DNA of 64,000 nucleotides, taken from contig NZ_CP090364.1 of assembly GCF_021432065.1 (NCBI RefSeq), forward strand, positions 558,001-622,000, in the 5' to 3' direction. The notes beneath the pieces were generated by a model that was given only the letters and a program-made list of their open reading frames with translations, was not told the origin of the DNA and did not search any database. This document shows positions 30,201-39,390 of the stretch, piece by piece. A program made the position numbers and the translations under genes. Within the stretch, counting starts at the first letter, position 1; each line of letters begins with the position of its first letter. The stretch is from Photobacterium sp. TLY01. GTDB taxonomy: Bacteria; Pseudomonadota; Gammaproteobacteria; Enterobacterales; Vibrionaceae.

Positions 30201-30718
30201 GATTGCAGGGGTGGATCCGCCATTACACCGCATCCGGGGTGATTCACTTCAGGCCCGGCAAAGTGCGGACGCAAGACCTGATTCATGCCTGGCTGGAGCA
30301 TCTGGCGATGTCGGTACAGGGGATAACCGCCGACACCCATGTGCTGGGCATTGATAAGCATGTCCGCCTCCGGCCGGTAGAAAAAGAGTATGCCGCGGAG
30401 CAACTGAGTATGCTGACAGAAGGCTATCTGGCCGGGCAGTCATCCCCATTACCTTATTTCCCGCGCACAGCGCAGGCCGGCCTGGAGGCGCTACGGGACA
30501 AAAGCGGCAACTGGCTGACGGATGAAGAGAGTCTGGAAAAAGCCTTGACCAAAATGGCCGGGGTGTTTAACGACAGTTATCTGTTCAGCGGTGAAGGCAG
30601 CAATGCTTACATTGCCCGGGTCTGGCCAAACTGGCAGGACGATCTTGCCATTGAGGCCATGGATTGGGCACGGCGGGTGTTACAGCCTGTGTTGATGCAT
30701 CTTGAAGAGATCGAGTAG
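27275..30718 (+). CDS. recC: exodeoxyribonuclease V, RecC subunit
   Basis: A 1,147-residue subunit (gamma) of RecBCD, which processes double-strand breaks and reads Chi. The GTG start gives MFTVYHSNQLDLLKSLL, like E. coli MLRVYHSNRLDVLEALM. Conserved blocks include ILVQSPGMSQWLKLELAQSLGVAANITFPLPATFIWDMF near residue 40, LPFSISDRSA mid-protein and VVCLLGMNDGVYPR around 680. It is followed after 330 bp by recB. Unlike in E. coli there is no ptrA protease gene between them. Confidence 0.96.
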   Translation: MFTVYHSNQLDLLKSLLVELIRRDPLSDPFLPEQILVQSPGMSQWLKLELAQSLGVAANITFPLPATFIWDMFTKVLQDVPARSAFNKDAMTWSLMQVLPGLLDQPEFAPLARYLEEDAYQQRRFQLAGKIADIFDQYLVYRPEWIQAWEAGRIDPELAGDHPWQPVLWQALYDHILAQGQSPYHRANLYQQFIETLTQYAQSGTELPEGLPKRLFVFGISALPPRYMDALAALGQHIDVHLMFTNPCRHYWGDVRDRKYLARLAAQQRQQVIWRDEHSEQAGAVGILKGSLEDNLIDESHQDAAVGNTLLASLGKLGRDNLYLLSELQAFEVDAFVEIQPDSLLHCIQSDILNLEDKVNDQLLADSQHKQPVEAQDRSLSVHVCHSPMREVEVLYDNLLAMLDADPDLSPRDIVVMVADINAYSPYIQAVFGNAPTERYLPFSISDRSADQENPVLLACLRLLDLPNSRCHASELTELLEVPAIMKRFNLDSDRFIQVKGWIEEAGIRWGLDAGTAREFSLPVQQQNTWLFGLQRMLLGYAMPAQAGLYQGILAYDEVQGMDAELAGQLSVFVEQLIHYRRVLNQPHSAREWFSVLNQLLDDFFSVDTEGELVLRLIRDKLQQLEQQLDDAGYQQALTPAVMRDYLNDKLSGERVSQRFLAGQINFCTLMPMRSIPFKVVCLLGMNDGVYPRTIAPEGFDLMVGRQRAGDRSRRDDDRYLFLEALLSAQQQLYISYVGRSIQDNSEKMPSVLLSELLDYCQQGFCLQGDSALAPEDSAERLIRWLTHHHPLTPFSPLAFLGSSPSYAAEWLPAARRITVDKVDFLSQSLSPFVLTDLAESSASLPVIEMTELQRFWRLPVQYFFNRRLKVYFDAAAGAMVDEEPFALDGLQSYQLRADLLTTLLEAQTRPDAMHRFQAMQQAAGTLPIAAFGELTLAQEKQQLAPLAERLAALLASPLEDPEIDLLMTIPSGQCRLQGWIRHYTASGVIHFRPGKVRTQDLIHAWLEHLAMSVQGITADTHVLGIDKHVRLRPVEKEYAAEQLSMLTEGYLAGQSSPLPYFPRTAQAGLEALRDKSGNWLTDEESLEKALTKMAGVFNDSYLFSGEGSNAYIARVWPNWQDDLAIEAMDWARRVLQPVLMHLEEIE

Positions 30719-31048
30719 AGAAGGGTGCGAGGTGGCCGCCGGCAAAATCGTTATCAGGTGTAGGGTGTTCACCGGTCGGCCACAAGGTCCAGAGGTAGAC
30801 CAAATTTCTTGGCAGCGATACTACCGAAAGCCTGGCACCGAAAATGTGAAACGTATCCCATAGTGATAGATGAATCAGAATAAAATATGCTGGCTGAGCA
30901 CCAATCAGTCAGAGATCACACAGTGCTTTGAAACCAGCGGCAGCTTTCCATCATTTATGCTGCCTGAAACTTAAATTATTGTCGCTGCGGCTGATGCACT
31001 GCGTGTTTGAGCCACAGCGAGCCTGACCACAGGAACCGGTTAACGATC
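30719..31048. other. recC-recB intergenic stretch
   Basis: 330 bp with no convincing gene, terminator or known site on either strand. It sits where E. coli carries ptrA, but I see no fragment of that gene. It presumably holds a promoter for recB-recD. Confidence 0.4.
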
Positions 31049-34000
31049 ATGACTTTGACCCCATCAGCAGAACTTGCTGCCATTACGCCACAAACACTGG
31101 AACCTATGGTGTTTCCGCTGCACGGCACGCGACTGATAGAAGCATCGGCAGGGACAGGGAAAACTTTTACCATCGCGACCTTGTACCTGCGTTTGCTGCT
31201 GGGACACGGTGATGCCAAGACGGCGTACCCGCAGCCACTGACGGTGGATAAGATACTGGTGGTAACCTTTACCGAAGCGGCAACGGCCGAGCTGCGCGAC
31301 CGGATCCGCCGCCGCATTCATGATGCCAGGATCGCCTTCAGTCGCGGTATGAGCGAGGATCCTGTGTTGGCGGCCCTGCTACGAGATCTGCCGGATCATG
31401 CCCGATCGGCCGCCTTGCTGTTGCAGGCGGAACGGCAGATCGATGAAGCGGCGATCTTCACCATTCATGGCTTTTGCCAGCGTATGCTGACGCAAAACGC
31501 TTTCGAGTCAGGCAGCCTGTTTTCCAATGAATTCATCACCGAAGAAAGCCAGCTGCGGGCGCAGGTGGCGGCGGATTATTGGCGCCGGTATTTTTACCCG
31601 CTGCCCCGCGAGTTGGCGAATGAAATCCGTCGTTGCTGGCCGGCACCGGCAGCGCTGCTCAAAGACATCAATGCGTTTTTATCCGGCGCCCCGGTCACGC
31701 TGATGGCCCCGCCGCTGTCGGGCGATCTGACGCAGCTGCATCAGCACAATCTGCAGCGGATTGAGGCGGTCAAGCAGGGCTGGCGTGAGCATGCGGCAGA
31801 TTTTCTGGCGCTGATCAGTAACTCAGGGGTGAATAAACGCAGCTATACCAAAACCAGTCTGCCCAAAGCCCTCGATGAAGTCGGACTGTGGTCCACCCAG
31901 CCAACGCTGGATTACAGCTTGCCCAAGGCGCTGGAAAAATTTGATCAGACGGTGCTGGAGGAGAAAACCGCCAAGGGCGCCGTGCCGTGGCATCCGGTGT
32001 TTGCTGCCATTCATGACTTGCTGGCCGCCAGACCCAGCGTCAGAGAGCCGGTTCTGGCCCATGCTATTCAGGCCTGCCGTGAACTGCTGGCCGAGGCCAA
32101 GTTACGTAAAGGCTGGCTGTCGTTTGATGATCTGCTGACCCAGTTGGCGGCGGCGTTACTGACAGATAAAGACATGGGTGAAGGCGCACTGGCTGCCCGG
32201 ATCCGTCATTTGTATCCCGTTGCCATGATCGATGAGTTTCAGGATACCGATCCGCTTCAGTATCAGATCTTCAGCACGGTTTATATGCCCGACGAACAGG
32301 CCGGACCCGATGATATCGCTAAGGTATCGGGATTGTTCATGATCGGCGATCCCAAACAGGCGATTTATGCTTTTCGCGGTGCGGATATTTTTACTTACAT
32401 CCGGGCAAGGCGACAGGTCAGCGCCCACTATACGCTGGGCACTAACTGGCGTTCGACTGCCAGCATGGTGGCAGCGGCGAACCGGGTGTTTGAACTGCCC
32501 GACAGCCCGTTTATTTATGACAGCGATATCCAGTTTTTGCCCGTTCAGCCCAGCCCGAATGCCCAGAGTAAGCACTGGCAACTCAACGGTGAACGTCAGC
32601 CGGCGTTGTGTTTCTGGCAGATGGACGCTGAGGCCCCGGTCAGTAAAGGGGAGTATCAACAGGCGATGGCGGAAGCGACGGCCGCACAGATTCAAGCCAT
32701 TCTGACCCAGGCTCATGATCACCAGGCGTTATTGGTGAAAGGCAGCGAGCAGCGGCCGGTGTCAGCCGGCGATATCGCTGTGCTGGTGCGCACCGGATCA
32801 GAGGCGGCGCTGGTGCGTCAGGCGATGGCAGCTCAGGGCATACCCAGTGTGTACCTGTCTAACCGTGACAGTGTTTTTGCCAGTCAGGAAGCGGCAGATT
32901 TGCTGCGCTTGCTGGTGGCCGTGCTGCATCCTGAACAGGACACCAGCTTGCGGGCCGCCCTGGCCACTCCTTTGTTTGCGCTCAGCGCTTTTCAGCTCGA
33001 CAGGCTGAATAACGAGGAAGACGAGTGGGAGCGCTGGATTGCGGAGTTTCGTGACTATCGCAGTCTGTGGCTGCGCCGCGGTGTGCTCCCTATGATCCGC
33101 CATGTGTTAACACGCCGCCAGATTGCCGAACGTCTGCTGGGTGAAAACGGCGGCGAGCGCAGGCTGACGGATTTACTGCATCTGGGCGAGTTGCTGCAGC
33201 AGGCCAGCCAGACGCTGGACAGTGATCAGGCCTTGATCCGCTGGCTGGCTGAACACATGGCGTCGCCAAACGGTAACAGCGACGAACAGCAACTGCGGCT
33301 GGAATCTGACAGCAACCTGGTGCAAATCGTTACTATCCACAAATCCAAAGGCCTGGAATACGAGCTGGTATTTCTGCCGTTTGTCTGCAGCTACCGCAGC
33401 ACGGAAACCGCCTTGTTTCATGATCCCCAGTCTCAGCAGGCGGTGCTGGATGTCAGGGGGGAGGAGCGCAGTCTGGCGCTGGCCGAACAAGAGCGACTGG
33501 CGGAGGACCTGCGTCTGATTTATGTAGCGCTGACCCGGGCCGTGTATGGCTGTTATGTCGGTATGGCACCGCTGCGCAATGGCCGAAGCACCAAGGAACC
33601 GACCGGGCTGCATCTGTCTGCAATGGGCTATCTGATTCAGAATGGCAAAGAAGGCGGGCTGGCCGAACTGGCTGAGGCGCTCAATACGCTGGCGCAAAGT
33701 GAAGATATCTGTGTGGAAGTACCGCCCTCGCTGCCTGCATCGCCCTGGCAACCGGTGTTGACCGAGCAGCCAGTGCCGCAAGCGGCCCGCTTTTTACATC
33801 CCGTTGAACACAACTGGTGGATCACCAGCTATTCCGCTCTGGTGAAACAGGGCCACTCGGCGTTGGACGCCACCAGTGAATTGCCCGGTTTTGATACCGA
33901 TTCATCGCAAGACAGCCTGCTGGATGATCCGGAGCAAGGCATGGCCCTTGCTGAACCGGAGCGCTCGGTGTTCACCTTTCCGAAAGGGGCCCGGCCGGGC

Positions 34001-34699
34001 ACCTTCCTGCACAGTCTGTTCGAGAATATTGAATTCACTGATGCGGTCGACAGCGCAGCCACCACCCAGGTCATCACAGATTTACTGCGGCAGGAAAATT
34101 ACGACCCCGAATGGCTGCCGGTACTGCAGCAATTGCTGACCCAGGTACTGAACTGTGCCCTGGATGGTCAGGATTTGCGTCTTGGCGCGCTTCAGCCGTC
34201 GCAGCGTCTGGTCGAGATGGAATTCATGCTGCCGATCCACCTGCTGTCATCGGCCCTGCTGAACAAAACGCTGGCCCGGCATGATACCTTGTCGGCCAAA
34301 GCGGGGGAACTGGGGTTCTCCACGGTCAGCGGGATGCTGAAAGGGTTTATCGATCTGGTGTTTGAGTATCAGGGGAAATATTACGTGCTGGACTGGAAAT
34401 CGAACTGGCTGGGCGACACCCATGAGGCGTACCGGGGTGAGGCATTGAATACGGCGATGCGCGAACACCGTTATGATCTGCAATATCAGCTCTATGCCCT
34501 GGCGTTACACCGATTTTTGAAAAGCAGAAAAGCCGATTACGATTATCAGCAGCATTTTGGCGGTGTGTATTACCTGTTTTTACGGGGCGTACGGGCCGAA
34601 GATCACAGTGGTATTTTTCATGCCCGGCCAAGCCACGCACTGCTGAACGAACTGGAACAGTTGATTGACGGCCAGATCAGCCAGGGAGAGCCTGCCTGA
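31049..34699 (+). CDS. recB: exodeoxyribonuclease V, RecB subunit
   Basis: A 1,216-residue helicase-nuclease (beta subunit). Superfamily 1 motifs: Walker A EASAGTGKTFT near residue 35, VTFTEAATAELRDRIRR, IHGFCQRML, Walker B IDEFQDTDP near 395, VTIHKSKGLEYELVFLP and LIYVALTRA. The C-terminal nuclease domain keeps its metal ligands in GMLKGFIDLVFEYQGKY and VLDWKSN. The start MTLTPSAELA was chosen; an alternative 14 codons upstream is possible. Its stop overlaps the recD start by one base (TGATG). Confidence 0.96.
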   Translation: MTLTPSAELAAITPQTLEPMVFPLHGTRLIEASAGTGKTFTIATLYLRLLLGHGDAKTAYPQPLTVDKILVVTFTEAATAELRDRIRRRIHDARIAFSRGMSEDPVLAALLRDLPDHARSAALLLQAERQIDEAAIFTIHGFCQRMLTQNAFESGSLFSNEFITEESQLRAQVAADYWRRYFYPLPRELANEIRRCWPAPAALLKDINAFLSGAPVTLMAPPLSGDLTQLHQHNLQRIEAVKQGWREHAADFLALISNSGVNKRSYTKTSLPKALDEVGLWSTQPTLDYSLPKALEKFDQTVLEEKTAKGAVPWHPVFAAIHDLLAARPSVREPVLAHAIQACRELLAEAKLRKGWLSFDDLLTQLAAALLTDKDMGEGALAARIRHLYPVAMIDEFQDTDPLQYQIFSTVYMPDEQAGPDDIAKVSGLFMIGDPKQAIYAFRGADIFTYIRARRQVSAHYTLGTNWRSTASMVAAANRVFELPDSPFIYDSDIQFLPVQPSPNAQSKHWQLNGERQPALCFWQMDAEAPVSKGEYQQAMAEATAAQIQAILTQAHDHQALLVKGSEQRPVSAGDIAVLVRTGSEAALVRQAMAAQGIPSVYLSNRDSVFASQEAADLLRLLVAVLHPEQDTSLRAALATPLFALSAFQLDRLNNEEDEWERWIAEFRDYRSLWLRRGVLPMIRHVLTRRQIAERLLGENGGERRLTDLLHLGELLQQASQTLDSDQALIRWLAEHMASPNGNSDEQQLRLESDSNLVQIVTIHKSKGLEYELVFLPFVCSYRSTETALFHDPQSQQAVLDVRGEERSLALAEQERLAEDLRLIYVALTRAVYGCYVGMAPLRNGRSTKEPTGLHLSAMGYLIQNGKEGGLAELAEALNTLAQSEDICVEVPPSLPASPWQPVLTEQPVPQAARFLHPVEHNWWITSYSALVKQGHSALDATSELPGFDTDSSQDSLLDDPEQGMALAEPERSVFTFPKGARPGTFLHSLFENIEFTDAVDSAATTQVITDLLRQENYDPEWLPVLQQLLTQVLNCALDGQDLRLGALQPSQRLVEMEFMLPIHLLSSALLNKTLARHDTLSAKAGELGFSTVSGMLKGFIDLVFEYQGKYYVLDWKSNWLGDTHEAYRGEALNTAMREHRYDLQYQLYALALHRFLKSRKADYDYQQHFGGVYYLFLRGVRAEDHSGIFHARPSHALLNELEQLIDGQISQGEPA

Positions 34700-36840
34700 T
34701 GACGATGTTAGACCACGCAAGAGATACCGGGCCTGCTGCTGTCATCGCTCAGCTTGATCGACTGACCCGTCAGGGCATATTACGGCCGCTGGATAGCCAG
34801 TTTGCCAAGTTCATTTGCCAGTCGGTTAACGGACAGGATGATGAAGCCTCGCAACAGGTGCTGGCTGTGGCGGCTGCCTGGCTCAGTCAAGAGCTGGGGC
34901 GCGGCCATGTTTGCCTGCCGTTGGCGATGGTGAGCAGCGCGCCACTGGGGCTACCAAGAGAAATGGCAGAATCGCTGCTGGCGGCATTGCCGGCCGTCTG
35001 GCGCTTGCCCGCCAGCTGGCCAGCGGTACTGAGCCAGTCTGCTGCGGTGTCTGATGGCTCTCAGCCCACGCCTTTGGTGTTGATTGACAACCGGTTGTAT
35101 CTGCATCGTTACTGGCAATATGAACAGACTGTTGCGCAGCGGTTGCTGGCATCCGCCGGGCAGGGAACTGTCCGGGGAGCGCGGCAGGCCAGCATGCTGA
35201 ACATCCTGTTTTCACGCAATTATCACGCTGTGTATGACGCCCTGGCAGACTTGCGGCAAAGCGGCAATGACAGTGCGGAGCAGCGCCGGATGATGGTGTG
35301 CGATCAACTGGATGTGGTCGCCGCGGAAACCCTGAACTGGGAGGCGATCGACCGCGTGTTGTGTCAGGCGCAGCGCTTTTCCGATTTGGCGCCGCTGGAT
35401 CAGCTGATCCCAGATGCCGCTTGTCTGAACTGGCAGAAAGTGGCGGCCGCGACTGCCCTCAGCCGGCAGTTTGCCGTGATCTCCGGCGGACCGGGGACCG
35501 GGAAAACCACCACAGTGGCCAAATTGCTGGCGGCACTGGTGATGCAGGAGCAGCCCGATACCGAAACACTGGATTTAACCTGTGTGCCCCATATTGTTCT
35601 GGTGGCGCCGACCGGAAAGGCGGCCGCACGCCTGACCGAGTCGATCGGCAAGGCGGTTCAGTCTTTGCCTGTGCCGCCGGCGGTTCAGTCAGCGATTCCG
35701 ACCCAGGCCAGCACCCTGCACCGTTTGCTGGGTGCCATTCCGGGCCGGGCCGCTTTCCGCCATCATGCTGCGAATCCGCTGCATGCCGATGTGCTGGTGG
35801 TGGATGAAGCCTCTATGGTCGATTTGCCGATGATGGCCCGCCTGCTGGAAGCTCTGCCTGTTCATTGCAAGCTGATTCTGCTGGGCGACAAAGACCAGCT
35901 GGCTTCGGTGGAGGCGGGCGCTGTGCTGGGTGATATCTGCGCGTTTTCCAGTCAGGGTTACAGTGCCGGGCAAGCCAGGCAGCTCAGTGAGATGACGGGC
36001 TTTGTGCTGCCGGCCGGGCCATCAGGCGGGCAAAGTCCGGTCGCTGATTGTCTGTGTGTTCTGCAAAAAAGCTACCGTTTTCATGCCTTGTCAGGCATCG
36101 GGCAATTGGCGAAAGCCATCAACAGCGGCCAGCCCGACAGACTGGCCACTGTGTGGCAACAGAATTTTGCCGATATTCATCAGTACCCGCTCAGTGCCGA
36201 GCATTACCAGCGTCTGATCAAACAGATGGCCGTTTTCTATCGCCGCTATCTTGAGGCGATTGCTGAGGGGAAAGCCCCCGGTGAGGTCTTGCTGGCGTTT
36301 GCCAGCGTCAGGCTGCTGTGCGCACTCAGGGAAGGGGATTTCGGCGTGAAAGGACTCAATGTCCGTATTGAACGGCAACTGGCTAAAGAGGGGTTGATCG
36401 CCCCCGGCGAGGAAACCTGGTATGTCGGGCGGCCGGTGATGATCACCCGCAACGATCATGGTCTGGGGTTATACAACGGGGATATTGGGATTGCGATGCC
36501 AGACCCTGATGGCCGGACCGACAGCAAAGGCCGCCTGGCACTTCGCGTGTATTTCGACATGCCGGACGGCAGCATTCGCAGCTTCCTGCCCAGCCGCCTG
36601 CCGGAGCATGAGCTGGTGTATGCGATGACAATTCATAAGTCACAAGGCTCGGAATTTGCTGATACCCTGATGATACTGCCGCCGGATTTCAGCCCGATCT
36701 TGACCCGTGAGCTGGTGTATACCGGCGTGACCCGGGCGAAGGAAAGGCTGTATCTGTACGCTCAGCCGGAGGTGCTGCAGCGCAGTATTCAGCGCTGTAT
36801 TGAGCGAGCCAGCGGGTTGGAAGCCTGCCTGAGCGAATGA
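34699..36840 (+). CDS. recD: exodeoxyribonuclease V, RecD subunit
   Basis: A 713-residue 5'-3' helicase (alpha subunit), about 100 residues longer than in E. coli. The Walker A motif VISGGPGTGKTTTVAKLL is near residue 262, Walker B VLVVDEASMVDLPMM near 370, then LLGDKDQLASVEAGAVLGDIC, and the C-terminal AMTIHKSQGSEF and YTGVTRAKERL motifs. The ATG overlaps the recB stop, showing coupling. Confidence 0.95.
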   Translation: MTMLDHARDTGPAAVIAQLDRLTRQGILRPLDSQFAKFICQSVNGQDDEASQQVLAVAAAWLSQELGRGHVCLPLAMVSSAPLGLPREMAESLLAALPAVWRLPASWPAVLSQSAAVSDGSQPTPLVLIDNRLYLHRYWQYEQTVAQRLLASAGQGTVRGARQASMLNILFSRNYHAVYDALADLRQSGNDSAEQRRMMVCDQLDVVAAETLNWEAIDRVLCQAQRFSDLAPLDQLIPDAACLNWQKVAAATALSRQFAVISGGPGTGKTTTVAKLLAALVMQEQPDTETLDLTCVPHIVLVAPTGKAAARLTESIGKAVQSLPVPPAVQSAIPTQASTLHRLLGAIPGRAAFRHHAANPLHADVLVVDEASMVDLPMMARLLEALPVHCKLILLGDKDQLASVEAGAVLGDICAFSSQGYSAGQARQLSEMTGFVLPAGPSGGQSPVADCLCVLQKSYRFHALSGIGQLAKAINSGQPDRLATVWQQNFADIHQYPLSAEHYQRLIKQMAVFYRRYLEAIAEGKAPGEVLLAFASVRLLCALREGDFGVKGLNVRIERQLAKEGLIAPGEETWYVGRPVMITRNDHGLGLYNGDIGIAMPDPDGRTDSKGRLALRVYFDMPDGSIRSFLPSRLPEHELVYAMTIHKSQGSEFADTLMILPPDFSPILTRELVYTGVTRAKERLYLYAQPEVLQRSIQRCIERASGLEACLSE

Positions 36841-36892
36841 CAGCTTGGGCGAATAACAGCTGATCCGCCAGTCAGTGACTGGCGGTCGCGGT

Positions 36893-38218
36893 TTACAATG
36901 CCAGGGTGAGGATTTTTGAGCGCCGTTGCAGGTTATAAAGTGCCTGTTTCGCCATCGGTAAATCAGACACATCGATTTCGACAAAACCGTGTTCCCTGAA
37001 CCAGTGCAGGCTGCGGGTGGTCAGCACAAAGAGTTGTTTCAGTCCCTGAGTGCGTGCCTGATGGCGAATACGGTTGAGTAGCAGGGAGCCGCGGTCACCG
37101 TCGCGATAGTCAGGATGTACGGCCACGCAGGCCATCTCGCCCATTTGTTCTTCCATAAAGGAATACAGCGCCGCACAGCCGATGATCAGGCCGTCACGTT
37201 CGATCACCGTAAATTGTTTGATTTCCTGCTCCAGTTGTTCGCGGGAGCGGCGAACCAGAATGCCATCCTGCTCCAGCGGGCGGATCAGCGCCAGAATACC
37301 GCCGATATCATCGATGTTCGCGCCCCGGACTTTTTCTGCACTGGCCATGACGATTTGCGTGCCTATCCCGTCGAAAGAGAATAGCTCCTGGATCAGGGCG
37401 CCGTCCTCTTTGTAGCTGATCAGGTGGCTGCGCGGCACACCGGCCCGGCAGGCGATCATCGCGCCACGCAGGAAACGCGCGGTACCGGAATCGGCTTTGT
37501 TTTGTTCCGTCAGCCGCTGCAGTGCGGCTTCGGCTTCAGCGGGCAGCATTTCCGAAACGATTTGACCATTTTCATCGCGAACGCCTTGGTGAGAGCAAAA
37601 GCCAATCAGCTTATCGGCTTCCAGCCGGATCGCCACCTGAGTTGCCACTTCTTCCGAGGTCAGATTGAAACACTCACCGGTGACCGAGCTGGCAATCGGG
37701 CCCAGCAGCACAATGCTGTTCTGATCCAGCTGGCGCCGGATCCCGTCGACATCAATGCGGCGAATCCGACCGCTGTGGCAGTAATCAATCCCATCATCAA
37801 TCCCCAAAGGTTGAGCGATAACAAAGTTGCCGCTGACCACATTGATCTGTGAGCCCGCCATCGGGGTATTGTTCAGACCCATGGAGAAGCGGGCCGTGAT
37901 ATCTAAATGGAGCTGACCTGCAGCCTGCTTGGCAATTTCCAGTGAACGCTCATCGGTCACCCGGACGCTTTTATGGTACGGGGTGCTGTAGCCGTGCACA
38001 TCAAGCAGGTGGGAGATCTGCGGACGGGCACCATAAACCAGGACGATCCGCAGTCCGAGACAGTTCAGCAGGGCGATATCATTCACGATATTGCGAAAGT
38101 TGTTATCGGCGATGGCTTCGCCGCCCAGCATAATCACCAGCGTCTTGCCGCGGTGGGCATTTACATAAGGCGCTGATTGGCGAAAGCCTTTCACCAGCGC
38201 AGTGCTTCTGAGCTTCAC
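36893..38218 (-). CDS. argA: N-acetylglutamate synthase
   Basis: A 441-residue enzyme for the first step of arginine synthesis. The start is a GTG giving (M)[25 protein letters not shown], preceded by GGAAG; a 44-codon longer frame was discarded. The amino-acid-kinase-like domain ([11 protein letters not shown] near 28) binds arginine for feedback; the C-terminal GNAT domain has [20 protein letters not shown] and [14 protein letters not shown]. It is convergent with recD, as in E. coli. I could not find a clear ArgR box upstream. Confidence 0.95.
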   Translation of the reverse strand: MKLRSTALVKGFRQSAPYVNAHRGKTLVIMLGGEAIADNNFRNIVNDIALLNCLGLRIVLVYGARPQISHLLDVHGYSTPYHKSVRVTDERSLEIAKQAAGQLHLDITARFSMGLNNTPMAGSQINVVSGNFVIAQPLGIDDGIDYCHSGRIRRIDVDGIRRQLDQNSIVLLGPIASSVTGECFNLTSEEVATQVAIRLEADKLIGFCSHQGVRDENGQIVSEMLPAEAEAALQRLTEQNKADSGTARFLRGAMIACRAGVPRSHLISYKEDGALIQELFSFDGIGTQIVMASAEKVRGANIDDIGGILALIRPLEQDGILVRRSREQLEQEIKQFTVIERDGLIIGCAALYSFMEEQMGEMACVAVHPDYRDGDRGSLLLNRIRHQARTQGLKQLFVLTTRSLHWFREHGFVEIDVSDLPMAKQALYNLQRRSKILTLAL

Positions 38219-38429
38219 TCTGTCTTCCGTTACAAAAATTAATAGGGAACAAGCATGCCTGCATGTTGCCTGTTTCTCTTCTGCGCAGCAAGCATGAAAA
38301 TCACTCAGGACGCGCAGCGCCGGGAGGAAAATATTGAGTCGAGATCCCATTCTGACATTAGGTACTTATTCGGTGAGTCGAAGCGACGCCAGATAAGCGT
38401 ATAGTTCTAGAACGTGCGGATAACCGGCA

Positions 38430-38819
38430 ATGTTAATGGCATTTAATAATTACACCCGGTGGCAGGCAGCCACAGTACTGTTTATTTTGGTCAGCGGTCT
38501 GGCTTTAAGTGGCTTTATCGCGGTGGGTGCCGCCAAGGGGGGATTATTTACCCCAACGCCTGAACCCAGTATTTATGGCACCTGGATAGAACAGGATGTG
38601 GCACCTTACGCCGCAGATCAGTTCGAACTCAGAGCCAATGGTGTCTATGTGTCAGGCCGTCTGGTCAGTACGACCTATGAATGGGATGGCAGCCAGTTGC
38701 GCTATCGCATGGGGGATGAGACTTACCGCTATACCTTTGAAGAAGGTCAGTTCATCCGCCAGCAGCCCGCACATTATGTGTCTTCGTTCGCACGACAGGG
38801 GGCCAAACAGGGCTCTTAA
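38430..38819 (+). CDS. DUF2850-like membrane-anchored protein
   Basis: A 129-residue protein with one N-terminal membrane segment (about 12-37, ATVLFILVSGLALSGFIAVGA) and a periplasmic-looking domain with YGTWIEQDVAPYAADQF, VSGRLVSTTYEWDG and LRYRMGDETYRYTF. It resembles DUF2850 proteins found in Vibrionaceae, unknown in function. GCGGA lies 9 bases before the ATG. It is divergent from argA; the 211 bp between hold no site I recognise. Confidence 0.65.
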   Translation: MLMAFNNYTRWQAATVLFILVSGLALSGFIAVGAAKGGLFTPTPEPSIYGTWIEQDVAPYAADQFELRANGVYVSGRLVSTTYEWDGSQLRYRMGDETYRYTFEEGQFIRQQPAHYVSSFARQGAKQGS

Positions 38820-38843
38820 ACGCCAGGGCGGGCTGCCCCGTAT

Positions 38844-39071
38844 TTATTCTTCTTCCTTGAGCCGGGAAAACAGCTGATGGACCGGCAATTTATTCAGCGC
38901 CACTTTGCGCAGCGTATCGGCGGTCTGGGCGGTACCTCCCAGACAACGCTGGATCACCGTGTTGATTTGTTGCGGAGAATTGCCGTCACTGGCCAGATTG
39001 CGAATCCACTGATATTCGACAGCGTTTGGATCAAGTAAGGTTTCTTTGCCAACTTTAAACTGATTGTTCAT
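38844..39071 (-). CDS. small conserved-looking protein of unknown function
   Basis: A 75-residue cytoplasmic protein I do not recognise. The start MNNQFKVGKETLLDPNAVEY has GGAAGGA upstream and was preferred over one 28 codons earlier. It is helix-rich with no Cys, signal or membrane segment, and ends in a charged FSRLKEEE. It converges with the DUF2850-like gene, only 24 bp between stops. Confidence 0.6.
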   Translation of the reverse strand: MNNQFKVGKETLLDPNAVEYQWIRNLASDGNSPQQINTVIQRCLGGTAQTADTLRKVALNKLPVHQLFSRLKEEE

Positions 39072-39390
39072 GCCAGTCCTTCCTGAAATGTCATGATCTG
39101 GGGCGCAAAGCCCATGAAAAGGTGCTCTCATTGCTGTTTGTCGTTTTGTTGCCATGCTGACATTGTCTGTCTGCTGGGCAATGATGTCGTTTGTATGACG
39201 TTTTTATTAAACCGCTCTATTGTGACACTTATATGACAGTCAGTGCGTATTATTAATCTTTCGTGACAATCAAAACAAGACTTTGACATTGGTTATGATA
39301 AAACAGCCTAACATTGTGGCTTTATATAGACATGGTATGTCTGATGAGACCTGCCATACGTTAACCTGTCGATACTACTAAGGCATTTCT
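39072..39390. other. intergenic stretch upstream of mltA
   Basis: 319 bp of AT-rich sequence. A TTGACA at 39292 without a good -10 at standard spacing is the only promoter-like element. It also holds the upstream region of the 75-residue protein on the other strand. Confidence 0.35.

Noticed and set aside
27275-36840. Antisense and shifted frames in recC, recB and recD
   Set aside because: High-GC third positions give long shadow frames; none has a ribosome site or family motif.
38219-38429. ArgR boxes upstream of argA
   Set aside because: No 18-bp site close to TNTGAATWWWWATTCANW could be found; only weak half-matches.
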